Assembly: GCF_001440405.1 (NCBI RefSeq)
Contig: NZ_LLXX01000101.1
Coordinates: forward strand, 1 to 64,000
From: Bradyrhizobium valentinum
Lineage (GTDB): Bacteria; Pseudomonadota; Alphaproteobacteria; Rhizobiales; Xanthobacteraceae
Length of the DNA stretch: 64,000 nucleotides
Direction: 5' to 3'
Made by a program: the position numbers and the translations under genes. Below, piece by piece: positions 49,576 to 58,105 of this stretch; position 1 is the first letter of the stretch, and the number at the start of each line of letters is the position of its first letter. The notes beneath the pieces were generated by a model. That model did not search any database and was not told the origin of the DNA. It worked only from the letters and a program-made list of their open reading frames with translations.

Positions 49576-51231
49576 ATGCAGTACCGATTTGCCGAATTTG
49601 AGTTAGATCTCAGCCAGCAAGAGCTGCGTCGGCTTGGCAAGTCCGTCCATATCGAGCCTCAAGTGTTCGATCTCATTGTTCATCTGGTGCGGAACCATGA
49701 CCGCATCGTCAGCAAGGATGAGCTGATCGAGACGGTCTGGAATGGCCGGATCATCTCGGAAGCTGCGCTCTCCAGCCGCATCAACGGCGCCCGCCGTGCG
49801 CTTGGCGACAACGGAACCGACCAGCTCTTTATTCGGACGCTGCACAAGCGCGGCTTCCGTTTCGTCGGCGACGTTCAGGCCGTCAGCGCGCCGGAAGCCG
49901 GCATGGAAGCGGCCCCGCTGGTTCCCAAGGATAGTGCTGCGCCGGCCGACGCTCCCGTCCACCTCTCGGTCTCTGCCGAAGTATCCCGCCTCGATGACGT
50001 CGTCTCGGAATCCGTGAAGGCCGAGGCCAATACGCGACCGTCGATCGCGGTGCTGCCGTTCGGGAATATGTCCGGCGATCCGGAGAACGACTATTTCAGC
50101 TATGGCCTGACCGAGGACATCATTCGCCTCCTTGCGCGCAACCGGTGGCTTTCGGTGATCTCGCGGCACTCGACCGTCGCATTCCAGGGTCGGGTGGTCG
50201 ATGCCCGCGAGGTCGGTGAGCTGCTAGGCGTCCGGTATGTGATGGTCGGCAGCGTTCGCAAGAGCCGCGATACCGTGCGGATCACGGCAGAGCTCGTCCG
50301 CGCGGCGGACGGCAAACAGTTGTGGGCAGACAAATACGACCTGCAGCTCGAGTATATCTTCGATATCCAGGAGGAGATGGCTCGCCAGATCGCCGCAACG
50401 ATCGAGCCAGAGCTGTCGAAGGTCGAGCAGCAGCTTGCTGCCCGCAAGGCGCCGGAAAGCCTGGACGCCTGGGATTGCTACCAGCGCGGCCTGTGGAACC
50501 TATGGCGCTTCACCACGCCGGGATTCGACTCGGCCGAAACCTATTTTCAGCGTGCGATCGACGCTGATCCGAATTTCGCGCGGGGCCATGGCGCGCTCAG
50601 CTACGTCAATCTGCAGCGCGCCTTTATCGACGAGCCGAAAGATCGCCCGGCGCGACTGGAGACGGCGTTGCGCCAGGGGCATCATGCGGTGGCGCTCGAC
50701 GAGCTCGATTGTTTTTGCCATTGCGCCCTCGGACGCGCTTTGTGCCTGACCCATCAGAACGACGAAGCGCTGGCAGCGCTCGACGTGTCGCTGGAGCTCA
50801 ATCCGAGTTTTGCGCAAGCCTACTTCGCGCAAGGGTTCAATATGCTGTGGTATGGACGGGAGATCGAGGCGGAAACGCTGCTCGATCGGGCGACCATGCT
50901 GAGCCCCCGCGACAGCCACATTTCTGCTTTCCACCATGTCCGCGCCTGGGCGCACTTCTCGCTCAGCGAGTATGACATAGCAGTCGAGTTCGCCCGACGG
51001 GCAACCCGGCAGCCCAATGCCACCTATCAGGCCTTTGCGACGCTTGTGGCTTCGCTCGGCTTGCTCGGCGACCCGACGCAGGCGAAAGTGGTGGCCGCCG
51101 AGCTTCTGCAACGCAAGCCGAACTACAGCACCGGGACAGCACGGCAGGAGTTCTTCTTCTGCAACGATGCCGGCTTTATCGACCGGTTCGTCGAAGGGTT
51201 GCGCGTGGCAGGCATACCGAAAGCCGGCTGA
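49576..51231 (+). CDS. Winged-helix (CadC/OmpR-type) regulator with TolB-like and TPR domains
   Basis: The 551-residue protein has a Trans_reg_C winged helix at about 1-95 (YRFAEFELDLSQQELRRLGK, VSKDELIETVWNGRIISEAA, LHKRGFRFVGDV). A TolB-N/adenylyl-cyclase-associated domain lies at about 150-280 (SIAVLPFGNMSGDPENDYFS, YGLTEDIIRLLARNRWLSVI, LGVRYVMVGSVRKS), then TPR helices (FARGHGALSYVNLQRAFIDE, ALAALDVSLELNPSFAQAYF). No membrane helix, so a soluble sensor-regulator. It heads an operon-like run with an ABC-type binding protein and a cyclase. Confidence 0.85.
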   Translation: MQYRFAEFELDLSQQELRRLGKSVHIEPQVFDLIVHLVRNHDRIVSKDELIETVWNGRIISEAALSSRINGARRALGDNGTDQLFIRTLHKRGFRFVGDVQAVSAPEAGMEAAPLVPKDSAAPADAPVHLSVSAEVSRLDDVVSESVKAEANTRPSIAVLPFGNMSGDPENDYFSYGLTEDIIRLLARNRWLSVISRHSTVAFQGRVVDAREVGELLGVRYVMVGSVRKSRDTVRITAELVRAADGKQLWADKYDLQLEYIFDIQEEMARQIAATIEPELSKVEQQLAARKAPESLDAWDCYQRGLWNLWRFTTPGFDSAETYFQRAIDADPNFARGHGALSYVNLQRAFIDEPKDRPARLETALRQGHHAVALDELDCFCHCALGRALCLTHQNDEALAALDVSLELNPSFAQAYFAQGFNMLWYGREIEAETLLDRATMLSPRDSHISAFHHVRAWAHFSLSEYDIAVEFARRATRQPNATYQAFATLVASLGLLGDPTQAKVVAAELLQRKPNYSTGTARQEFFFCNDAGFIDRFVEGLRVAGIPKAG

Positions 51232-51302
51232 CTTGCAGCCTCACGCGTCGCGATGATCGCGTTGCCGATCGCCGCGCCGATGATATCGGTCGTAATGTCC
51301 AT
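51123..51302 (-). CDS. Possible small amphipathic protein antisense to the regulator end
   Basis: The minus-strand ATG at 51302 is preceded by TTGGAGG at eight bases. It opens MDITTDIIGAAIGNAIIATR, a Gly-zipper-like amphipathic segment, then runs antisense to the TPR gene's last codons to a stop at 51123. A 9-bp inverted repeat (51238-51246 and 51303-51311) brackets its start. Only the ribosome site and composition support it. Confidence 0.25.
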   Translation of the reverse strand: MDITTDIIGAAIGNAIIATREAASQPAFGMPATRNPSTNRSIKPASLQKKNSCRAVPVL

Positions 51303-51412
51303 GCGTGAGGCCTCCAAAGCCGTCGCCTGCAAGGCCAAAAATCAAGATTATCTGCAGACTATCTGAACGCCGGCTCTAAGCGCGGAAAGCCGGCCCGGGC
51401 CATATTGCCAGC

Positions 51413-52384
51413 ATGAAACGACGAGATTTCATTGCATTGATCGGTGCTGCGCTGGCCTATCCGGCCGCTGCGCTCGCGCAGGAATCGGCGCGGGTCTATC
51501 GCATCTTCTGGCTCTCCACGCAGTCCCAGCCGGATCCATTCCTGGATGGATTCCGGGAGGGATTGCGCGCGCGGGGCTATGTCGAGGGCAAGAATGTCGT
51601 CCTTGAATTGCACTATGCGATCGGCAACCCGCAAGCGCTGCGCGAGGTGGCATCCGAGCTCAGGCGCGGCAAGGTCGATCTGGCCGTCTCGAGCGGCCCG
51701 GCGACGCGCGCGATGACCGCGGTCGAGGAGGTGCCGGTGCTGTTCGCCCTGAGCGGCGACCCCGTGGAACTGGGCCTTGTCAAAAGCGTCGGGCAGCCCG
51801 GCGGTAACTTCACCGGCTCGACCTTCCTGTCGCTGGAACTGGCGGGAAAGCGGGTTGAGCTCCTGAAGGAAGTCCTCCCGAACCTGCGCAAGCTTGCGGT
51901 TCTGTCGAACGCCAATCATCCGGGCGAGCAATCGGAGTGGCGCGCGACCAAGGAGGCCGCTGAGAAGCTGAGTATTGTGCCGCATTATGTTCCCTTCTCG
52001 GGCGCAGACGAGCTGGACAACGCGCTTGGATTGGCAGGAGAGGCGCATGCAGATGCGTTGCTCGTCTTTCCGGACGTCCTCACCATGGTGCACCGAGGCA
52101 AGATTGCTGACTTCGCCATCGCGCATCGGCTGCCATCGATGTTTGGCTGGAGCGAATATTGCGATGCCGGCGGGCTTTTGAGCTATGGCGCGAACCAGCG
52201 GGCGACCTATTTCTCGCTTGCGATCTATGCCGACCGGATACTGCGTGGCGAAAGGCCAGCCAATCTTCCCGTCGTTCAGCCAACCAAATTCGAGCTGGTC
52301 GTGAATCTCAGGACGGCCGAATTGCTCGGCATCGACCTGGACAAATCCTCCGTTCTTTTCCGCGCCAATCGGGTGATCGAATGA
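51413..52384 (+). CDS. ABC-type substrate-binding protein (ABC_sub_bind family)
   Basis: 323 residues with a Tat/Sec-like leader MKRRDFIALIGAALAYPAAA. The family core follows: RIFWLSTQSQPDPFLDGFRE, GLRARGYVEGKNVVLELHYA, DLAVSSGPATRAMTAVEEVP, LGLVKSVGQPGGNFTGSTFL and PSMFGWSEYCDAGGLLSYGA. These lone binding proteins are common in Bradyrhizobium and usually lack permease genes; ligands are unknown (tryptophan-like in characterised relatives). Here it sits between a regulator and a cyclase, so it may act as a periplasmic sensor. Confidence 0.85.
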   Translation: MKRRDFIALIGAALAYPAAALAQESARVYRIFWLSTQSQPDPFLDGFREGLRARGYVEGKNVVLELHYAIGNPQALREVASELRRGKVDLAVSSGPATRAMTAVEEVPVLFALSGDPVELGLVKSVGQPGGNFTGSTFLSLELAGKRVELLKEVLPNLRKLAVLSNANHPGEQSEWRATKEAAEKLSIVPHYVPFSGADELDNALGLAGEAHADALLVFPDVLTMVHRGKIADFAIAHRLPSMFGWSEYCDAGGLLSYGANQRATYFSLAIYADRILRGERPANLPVVQPTKFELVVNLRTAELLGIDLDKSSVLFRANRVIE

Positions 52385-52421
52385 TCCCGGCGCATCTCAC
52401 ATCGGTTTAAAACTCTTTCCA

Positions 52422-54320
52422 TTGGATTTTCTTTCGGTGATCCGTCCGCGCCGCTCCCTGTTCATGAAGTACTTCGTCACACTGTTTGTCGCAGTGGTGA
52501 CGCCTCTCATGCTTGGTTCCGCAACCGAGGCCTGGTTCGCGTTTCGTGACAATCGCCTCTACCTCAATGAGATTCTTCAGGTCGAGGCCCGCTCCGCGGC
52601 CGACCGGATTCAGGCCTTCACCGATGGTATTCGCGATCAGCTCGGTTGGGTCGTGCAGTTTCCCTGGACCCAGGGCGAGGACGACCGGCGCAGGATCGAC
52701 GGGCTGCGTCTGCTGCAGCAGGTGCCGGCGATCGTTTCGCTCTCGATGGTCGACCCGACCGGAACCGAACGCGTTTTTGTATCCCGCGTCAGCATGAACA
52801 GGACCGGGCGAGGCGCCGATATGTCGGCCGATCCCGCGGTTGTCGGCGCGCGCGCCAACCGGGTCTGGTATGGCCCGGTGCACTATCGGCGCGATTCCGA
52901 GCCGTATATGCGGATCGCGGTCGCGGGAAACCGCGCGGCCGCCGGGATTGTTGTGGCCGACATCAACCTGAAACTGATCTGGGATATCATCGCAGCAATC
53001 AAGATCGGCGACACCGGCCACGCCCTTGTCGTCGACGGCTCCGGACGTCTGATTGCCCATCCGGACATCAGCCTGGTCCTGCGCAGCGGAGCAGGGGCAG
53101 GTGACTTCAACCGGCTGAAGTCCGTCGTCAGCGAAGCGAACGGATCGGCGGTCTCGACGACCGGTGAGGACGGCGAGCCGGTGGTCGCGCTCGCGGTGCG
53201 TGCCGCCAACGTGGATTGGACGGTGATCGCCGAACAGCCCGTGCTGGAGGCGTTCGAATCGATCCGCGCCGCGCTGTGGCGTTCCCTGATACTCATCGCC
53301 ATCGGCATCGTTTTCGCGTTTGTGCTCGCTTACTGGCGCGCGTCCCGGATGTGGGGACCGATCAGGCAGCTCGAAGATGGCGTTGAGCGGATCGGGATGG
53401 GACAGTTCGACCATCGCATTACGATCCAAAGCCGCGACGAACTTGAGCAATTGGCGATCCGCTTCAACCAGATGGCGGAGGAGCTCGGGGCCTCGCAGCA
53501 GAAGTCCGAGCGCATCAATCGCCTGAAGCAATTCCTTCCCCCGCAGGTGGCTGAACTGGTTGAGCACTCCGATCAGCGGCTGCTGGATGCACAGCGGCGG
53601 GAGGTAGTCGCGATTTTCGGTGATCTGCGCGGTTTCACCGCGTTTACCGCGCGTGCCGAGCCCGATGCCATTCTGGCCGTGCTGAGGCAGTACTATGAAG
53701 CCATCGGCATCGTCACGGCCCGCCATGAGGCGACCTTGATTCGCTTCGCCGGCGATGGCGTGATGGTCCTCCTCAATGCGCCGGTCACGTGCGAGAGCCC
53801 GGCCCACCGCGGCATTCGGCTTGCGATCGACATGCAGGCTGCGGTGCAATCCCTTGCCAATTCCTGGAACGCTATGGGCTGCGCCATTGGTTTCGGCGTG
53901 GGTATCGCGATGGGACCTGCGACCGTTGGCACGCTCGGCTGGCAGGGCCGCCTCGACTACACGGCGATCGGAAACGTCGTCAATCTGGCATCTCGGCTTT
54001 GCGATTTGGCGAAGGACGCGCAGATACTGGTGGACCCGGCTGTCACCGGGCATGTCAAGGACAGCATCGCCCTTGCGTCCATCGGCGAGCGATCCATCAA
54101 AGGCTATGACCATGCCTTGGAGATTTTCGCCGTAGGTCGCATCTACGCGCCGATATCGCCTATGCTGGTGGACAGCGCTAGCGGGCGCTCGTGCCTGACG
54201 CATCATGGCGCTGACGAGCAGACAGGCAGGAATGCTGTGGGCAGAGCGGTCCAGATCACTCCCGAACCCGACAGCACTGCAAGCAGCAGTGTTATCCGCC
54301 GGAACCACGCGCTCGTCTGA
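52422..54320 (+). CDS. Membrane class III adenylate/guanylate cyclase with Cache sensor
   Basis: TTG at 52422 or an ATG at 52464 starts the protein. Transmembrane helices lie near residues 15-37 and 285-305. The periplasmic dCache-like domain between them includes VADINLKLIWDIIAAIKIGD and TGHALVVDGSGRLIAHPDIS. A HAMP segment (WRASRMWGPIRQLEDGVERI) precedes the class III cyclase domain with VAIFGDLRGFTAFTA (first metal Asp), IRFAGDGVMVLLNAP (second) and LDYTAIGNVVNLASRLCDLA. The last 50 residues beyond FAVGRI look unlike the family and overlap the convergent oxidase gene. It starts 37 bases after the binding protein. Confidence 0.88.
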   Translation: MDFLSVIRPRRSLFMKYFVTLFVAVVTPLMLGSATEAWFAFRDNRLYLNEILQVEARSAADRIQAFTDGIRDQLGWVVQFPWTQGEDDRRRIDGLRLLQQVPAIVSLSMVDPTGTERVFVSRVSMNRTGRGADMSADPAVVGARANRVWYGPVHYRRDSEPYMRIAVAGNRAAAGIVVADINLKLIWDIIAAIKIGDTGHALVVDGSGRLIAHPDISLVLRSGAGAGDFNRLKSVVSEANGSAVSTTGEDGEPVVALAVRAANVDWTVIAEQPVLEAFESIRAALWRSLILIAIGIVFAFVLAYWRASRMWGPIRQLEDGVERIGMGQFDHRITIQSRDELEQLAIRFNQMAEELGASQQKSERINRLKQFLPPQVAELVEHSDQRLLDAQRREVVAIFGDLRGFTAFTARAEPDAILAVLRQYYEAIGIVTARHEATLIRFAGDGVMVLLNAPVTCESPAHRGIRLAIDMQAAVQSLANSWNAMGCAIGFGVGIAMGPATVGTLGWQGRLDYTAIGNVVNLASRLCDLAKDAQILVDPAVTGHVKDSIALASIGERSIKGYDHALEIFAVGRIYAPISPMLVDSASGRSCLTHHGADEQTGRNAVGRAVQITPEPDSTASSSVIRRNHALV

Positions 54321-54571
54321 CCCGATGGAGGCGGAACACGATCTCCGGGCCGGAGAGTGCGGACGGTAAGGATGACAAGGCACATCAAGGCCGCTGCGGT
54401 GAAGAGAAAAACGATCCAGCTCATCGTGTCGCCATGGCTGCGCGGCGGCCCCGCGCATATCAGCGCTTCGGCAGCGTAGACGGCGCCGAGATGCGCAAAC
54501 CAGATCGCGGGGGCGATGAACAGGCGCAACAAATCGCCTAGCGGCCGGATTCCCTCGAAAGCAGCGCTCAT
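54203..54571 (-). CDS. Membrane protein at the end of the oxidase operon
   Basis: 122 residues with three hydrophobic helices (LLRLFIAPAIWFAHLGAVYA, SWIVFLFTAAALMCLVILTV, ITLLLAVLSGSGVIWTALPT). Its ATG overlaps the stop of the fused oxidase gene (ATGA), so it is probably an accessory subunit, in the place of subunit IV. It overlaps the 3' end of the convergent cyclase gene by 118 bases. Confidence 0.65.
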   Translation of the reverse strand: MSAAFEGIRPLGDLLRLFIAPAIWFAHLGAVYAAEALICAGPPRSHGDTMSWIVFLFTAAALMCLVILTVRTLRPGDRVPPPSGQTSAWFRRITLLLAVLSGSGVIWTALPTAFLPVCSSAP

Positions 54572-57099
54572 CCTGCAAGCCTCGGAAACCCATGAACGAG
54601 CAACAAGCCGAGCAGGCTCTGTCCAATGGTGTAGTGATATAGCAGGCTGAAATTGTCGAAGATCACGCGCCGTTCGAGGCCGAGCCGGCCACCGAGGCTC
54701 CGTCCAATCACAAACCCCGCCATGACCAGAATCGGCAGGGCCATTTGCCCTTGGAGGAACGCCGCCGTAAACACCAGTGCGCCATGGATGTCCGTTGCCG
54801 GCCGCTGGCCTGCTTGCGACTGTGCAGACACCTCGGCTATCAGAGCTGCGAGAAGCATGGCGGCGGCAAGCCCTGTCAACAGTTCGAAGGCGTGGCCGCT
54901 CCGTGACCGGCGGGGCAGGACGCGTCCGGCCACGACGAGGATGGCGCTGCCGGAAACAAGGAGAAAGGCCGACAAGACCGCCGAAGCGACCGGCGCAAGC
55001 GTTTCCGGTTTCGGCCAGAATTGCGGTGAGACCGTCCAAAGATAAAGATAGGAGAATACATAGGCGAGGTAGAGCGAGCCTGTGACCAGCAGCAGCACGA
55101 TCATTGCCCACCACGAATGCGACAGCGAACCGGATGCGTAAGTCGTGAGCTTGATGCCTCCTCCGATATCGACTGGTTCGAGTGGTTTCGGATCGCTGTC
55201 CCACATCCAGACGACGAGCATCGCTACAGCGAGGACGCCGGATATCAGCGCCGGCGTGACGGCCTTGACCGTGAGCAGCATAAAAAAAGCCGCGGTGAAG
55301 ATTGCCGCTAGAAATGGCGTCCAACCGGGGCCGGGCAGGCGAAGCAGGTATTGCGGCGCCGCCTCGATAGGCGAGGTGACGAGGGTTTCGCGCCGGCCGG
55401 TGATCGAACCGGGCAGGTAATACCGGCCGGCGTCGACGTCCCTGGCGAGGTGCGGCTGTTCCCATAGCGGGTCGGCACTCGTCACGATCGGGATGCTGCG
55501 TGCGCCATATACGCGGTTGTGAACCCACTCCAGCGTGCCACCGTTCCATATATTGCCTGCGGTATTCGAAGCGTCGGGGCGCAGATTTCGGGCGAGATCT
55601 ATCAGGAACAGCGCTATGCCGGCGGCGAACAGGAAGGCTCCCATGGTGGAGACCATGTTCAATACTCCCCACTCCATCACGGCCGGATAAGTATATACGC
55701 GCCGTGGCATGCCCATTAGGCCGGTCAGGTGCATCGGAAAAAACGCGATGTTGAAACCGCCGAACATCAGCCAGAATGTCCATTTCCCGAGACGTTCCGA
55801 TAAGGCGCGGCGGCTGAAGGCCGGTGCCCAGTAATGGAAGGCTGCGAACAGCGGAAACACCATGCCGCCGACCAGCACATAGTGGAAATGGGCGACGACG
55901 AAGTAGGTATCGTGCACCTGCCAATCGAACGGAACCATCGCGACCATCACGCCTGTGAGCCCGCCCAGGGTGAAGATGAAAAGGAAGCCCAGGATGAACA
56001 ACGACGGTGTTGTCCAGCGCAGGCGCCCCGAGGCAATCGTTGCAATCCATGCAAAGACCTGGATCCCGCTCGGCAATGATACCGCCATGCTGGCGGCGGA
56101 AAAGAAGCTGAGCGACAGCGCAGGGATTCCTGTTGTGAACATATGATGCACCCACAGGCCGAAGCTGAAGAATCCCGTTGCGATGAGGGCCACGACCACC
56201 AGCCGGTATCCCACGAGCGGTGTTCCGGCCATGGTCGGGATGATCATCGAAACCATGCCGGCAGCCGGCAGGAAAATGATGTAGACGTCAGGGTGGCCGA
56301 AAAACCAGAACAGATGTTGCCAGAGCAACGCATCGCCGCCCTTGGCCGCGATGAAGAATGGCCAGCCGAAAGCGCGCTCGAGTTCGAGCAGAATCGTGGC
56401 GAGGATGATCGCTGGAAACGCAAACACGATCATTCCGGCGAAGATCAGCATGGTCCAGGCGAACATCGGCATCCTGTCGAGAGTCATTCCCGGCGCGCGG
56501 GTGCGCAACACGCCGACGATGATCTCGATCGCGCCCGCGATCGCTGAAATCTCGATGAAGCCGATACCGAGCAGCCAGAAGTCTGCGCCTATATTGGGTG
56601 AGAACCGCGAACTGGTGAGCGGCGGATACATGAACCATCCACCCGATGGGGCGAGGTCGAAAAAGAGAGTGCTGAAGAAAACCAGCCCTCCGACCAAGTA
56701 GGCCCAGAACGCAAAAGCACCCAGCCGCGGAAACGGCTGGTCGCGGGCACCGAGCATCTGCGGAAGCAGGAGGATGCCCATGGCTTCGACGACAGGAACC
56801 GCGAACAGGAACATCATCACCGTGCCGTGCATGGTGAATATCTGGTTGTAGGTCTCCTGGCTGAGGAACGTATTGCTCGGCACGGCGAGCTGTAGCCGTA
56901 TCAGCAGAGCCAGCGTGCCGGCCAGCAGAAAGAACAGCATTGCCGTGCCGACATAGAAGCCGCCGATCACCGTATTGTTGACGTCAGTAACGATGCGCCA
57001 TGACCGGGGGCTTGCCCAGACGGCTTCAAGTGCCGCCTGTTCGCCGCCTGGCCGGGGCAGCGTGCTTGGATAACTAGATACGGTGCTGGTGTCAGCCAT
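54568..57099 (-). CDS. Cytochrome c oxidase subunit I fused to subunit III
   Basis: 843 residues. Subunit I: haem a ligands His91 (TMHGTVMMF) and His406, with haem a3 His404 (VAHFHYVL); CuB ligands His269 (GHPDVY, with cross-linked Tyr273) and His318-His319 (VHHMF). From about residue 600 a subunit III-like domain follows with five or more helices (HSWWAMIVLLLVTGSLYLAY, ASAVLSAFLLVSGSAILVVA, LLTGLAAAMLLAALIAEVSA). By family alignment the proton channels differ: the K-channel Lys becomes Gln347, the D-channel Glu becomes Asp271, the GAPD Asp is kept at Asp120, and the Asn after it becomes Gly. Start overlaps the coxB stop. Confidence 0.85.
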   Translation of the reverse strand: MADTSTVSSYPSTLPRPGGEQAALEAVWASPRSWRIVTDVNNTVIGGFYVGTAMLFFLLAGTLALLIRLQLAVPSNTFLSQETYNQIFTMHGTVMMFLFAVPVVEAMGILLLPQMLGARDQPFPRLGAFAFWAYLVGGLVFFSTLFFDLAPSGGWFMYPPLTSSRFSPNIGADFWLLGIGFIEISAIAGAIEIIVGVLRTRAPGMTLDRMPMFAWTMLIFAGMIVFAFPAIILATILLELERAFGWPFFIAAKGGDALLWQHLFWFFGHPDVYIIFLPAAGMVSMIIPTMAGTPLVGYRLVVVALIATGFFSFGLWVHHMFTTGIPALSLSFFSAASMAVSLPSGIQVFAWIATIASGRLRWTTPSLFILGFLFIFTLGGLTGVMVAMVPFDWQVHDTYFVVAHFHYVLVGGMVFPLFAAFHYWAPAFSRRALSERLGKWTFWLMFGGFNIAFFPMHLTGLMGMPRRVYTYPAVMEWGVLNMVSTMGAFLFAAGIALFLIDLARNLRPDASNTAGNIWNGGTLEWVHNRVYGARSIPIVTSADPLWEQPHLARDVDAGRYYLPGSITGRRETLVTSPIEAAPQYLLRLPGPGWTPFLAAIFTAAFFMLLTVKAVTPALISGVLAVAMLVVWMWDSDPKPLEPVDIGGGIKLTTYASGSLSHSWWAMIVLLLVTGSLYLAYVFSYLYLWTVSPQFWPKPETLAPVASAVLSAFLLVSGSAILVVAGRVLPRRSRSGHAFELLTGLAAAMLLAALIAEVSAQSQAGQRPATDIHGALVFTAAFLQGQMALPILVMAGFVIGRSLGGRLGLERRVIFDNFSLLYHYTIGQSLLGLLLVHGFPRLAG

Positions 57100-58105
57100 C
57101 GGGATCCGTTGCCTTAAGGCTGAGAAGATAGGCGGCCAGCGCATCCAGCTCTGAAGGTTGCAGGAAGCGAAACTCTGGCATCAAATTGCCGGGCTTGACG
57201 AGCTGGCCATCGGTTATGAAACGCACCACGTTATCGCGGGTGAGCGGCATTGTATCGACGCCGACCGAGCGCCGTGCACCCATCTGCGTGAGGTCCGGAC
57301 CCAGCGTGCCGGCAGCGGCGGTGCCGCGCACCGTGTGGCAGGCACCGCATCCCGCCGCGAGGAAGAGATCTTGTCCTCGTTGCTCGATGTCCGATTGGGG
57401 AGCCCTTGCCGGCATGGCCGCGCGCTGCAGCCATGCGGCATGTTCGGATGCCGGCATCGCTACCACCTCGAGCGCCATCAGCGCATGGGCGCCGCCGCAA
57501 TACTCGGCACATTGCCCGCGATAAGTTCCCGGTCGTTCGGCGGTGAGCCGCAAATGCGTGGTGCGGCCAGGGATCATGTCGACCTTTCCCCCAAGACTGG
57601 GCACCCAGAAACTGTGGATGACGTCGGCAGCTCTGAGCTTGAATGCGATTGGCGTGGCAACTGGAATGCGAATTTCGTTGGCGCTTGCGACAGGCGTACC
57701 GCCGGGGGCCAGGTAGGTGACGCGCCACCACCATTGCTCGCCGACCACTTCGATGCTGACGGCGTTCTGGTCGCGGCCAGTATCAAGAAGAGCTCGCGTC
57801 AGCCAGACGCCGTAACCCAGCAGCAAACTCAGCGTCACCACAGGAAACGCGATGCCAAGCGCGAAGACGGTGCTCTCCTGCGCAAGGATCCGGCGGCTCC
57901 GCGCCGATCCTCCTATGGCAAGCCATGTTGCGGCGATGACGATGGCCAGTACGAAGATTCCAAACCCGAATAGCAGCCATGCCAGGCCTGCGATCTGCTC
58001 GGCCTGAATTCCCTTCGGCGCCAACATCGATTGCATATCGCGGCCGCAGCCGGCAAGCATCACGGAGCTTGCGACGATGGCCGTGAATGATCGCGCGTGC
58101 CTCAA
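57092..58105 (-). CDS. coxB: Cytochrome c oxidase subunit II with fused cytochrome c (caa3 type)
   Basis: The TTG at 58105 gives a lipoprotein leader, SFTAIVASSVMLAGC (lipobox at residue 20). Two transmembrane helices and the CuA cupredoxin domain follow: GEQWWWRVTYL, VIHSFWVPSLGGKVDMIPGR, and GQCAEYCGGAHALMALEVV with the two Cys, His and Met ligands. A C-terminal cytochrome c has AAGCGACHTVRG (CxxCH) and axial Met in GNLMPEFRF. Fused haem c allows soluble cytochrome-independent electron entry. It overlaps the upstream cytochrome stop. Confidence 0.92.
   Translation of the reverse strand: MRHARSFTAIVASSVMLAGCGRDMQSMLAPKGIQAEQIAGLAWLLFGFGIFVLAIVIAATWLAIGGSARSRRILAQESTVFALGIAFPVVTLSLLLGYGVWLTRALLDTGRDQNAVSIEVVGEQWWWRVTYLAPGGTPVASANEIRIPVATPIAFKLRAADVIHSFWVPSLGGKVDMIPGRTTHLRLTAERPGTYRGQCAEYCGGAHALMALEVVAMPASEHAAWLQRAAMPARAPQSDIEQRGQDLFLAAGCGACHTVRGTAAAGTLGPDLTQMGARRSVGVDTMPLTRDNVVRFITDGQLVKPGNLMPEFRFLQPSELDALAAYLLSLKATDPDG

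Noticed and set aside
54572..56155. Upstream extension of the small membrane protein frame
   Set aside because: It lies out of frame within the oxidase gene and is Arg/Pro-rich; only the part from 54571 is hydrophobic and coupled.
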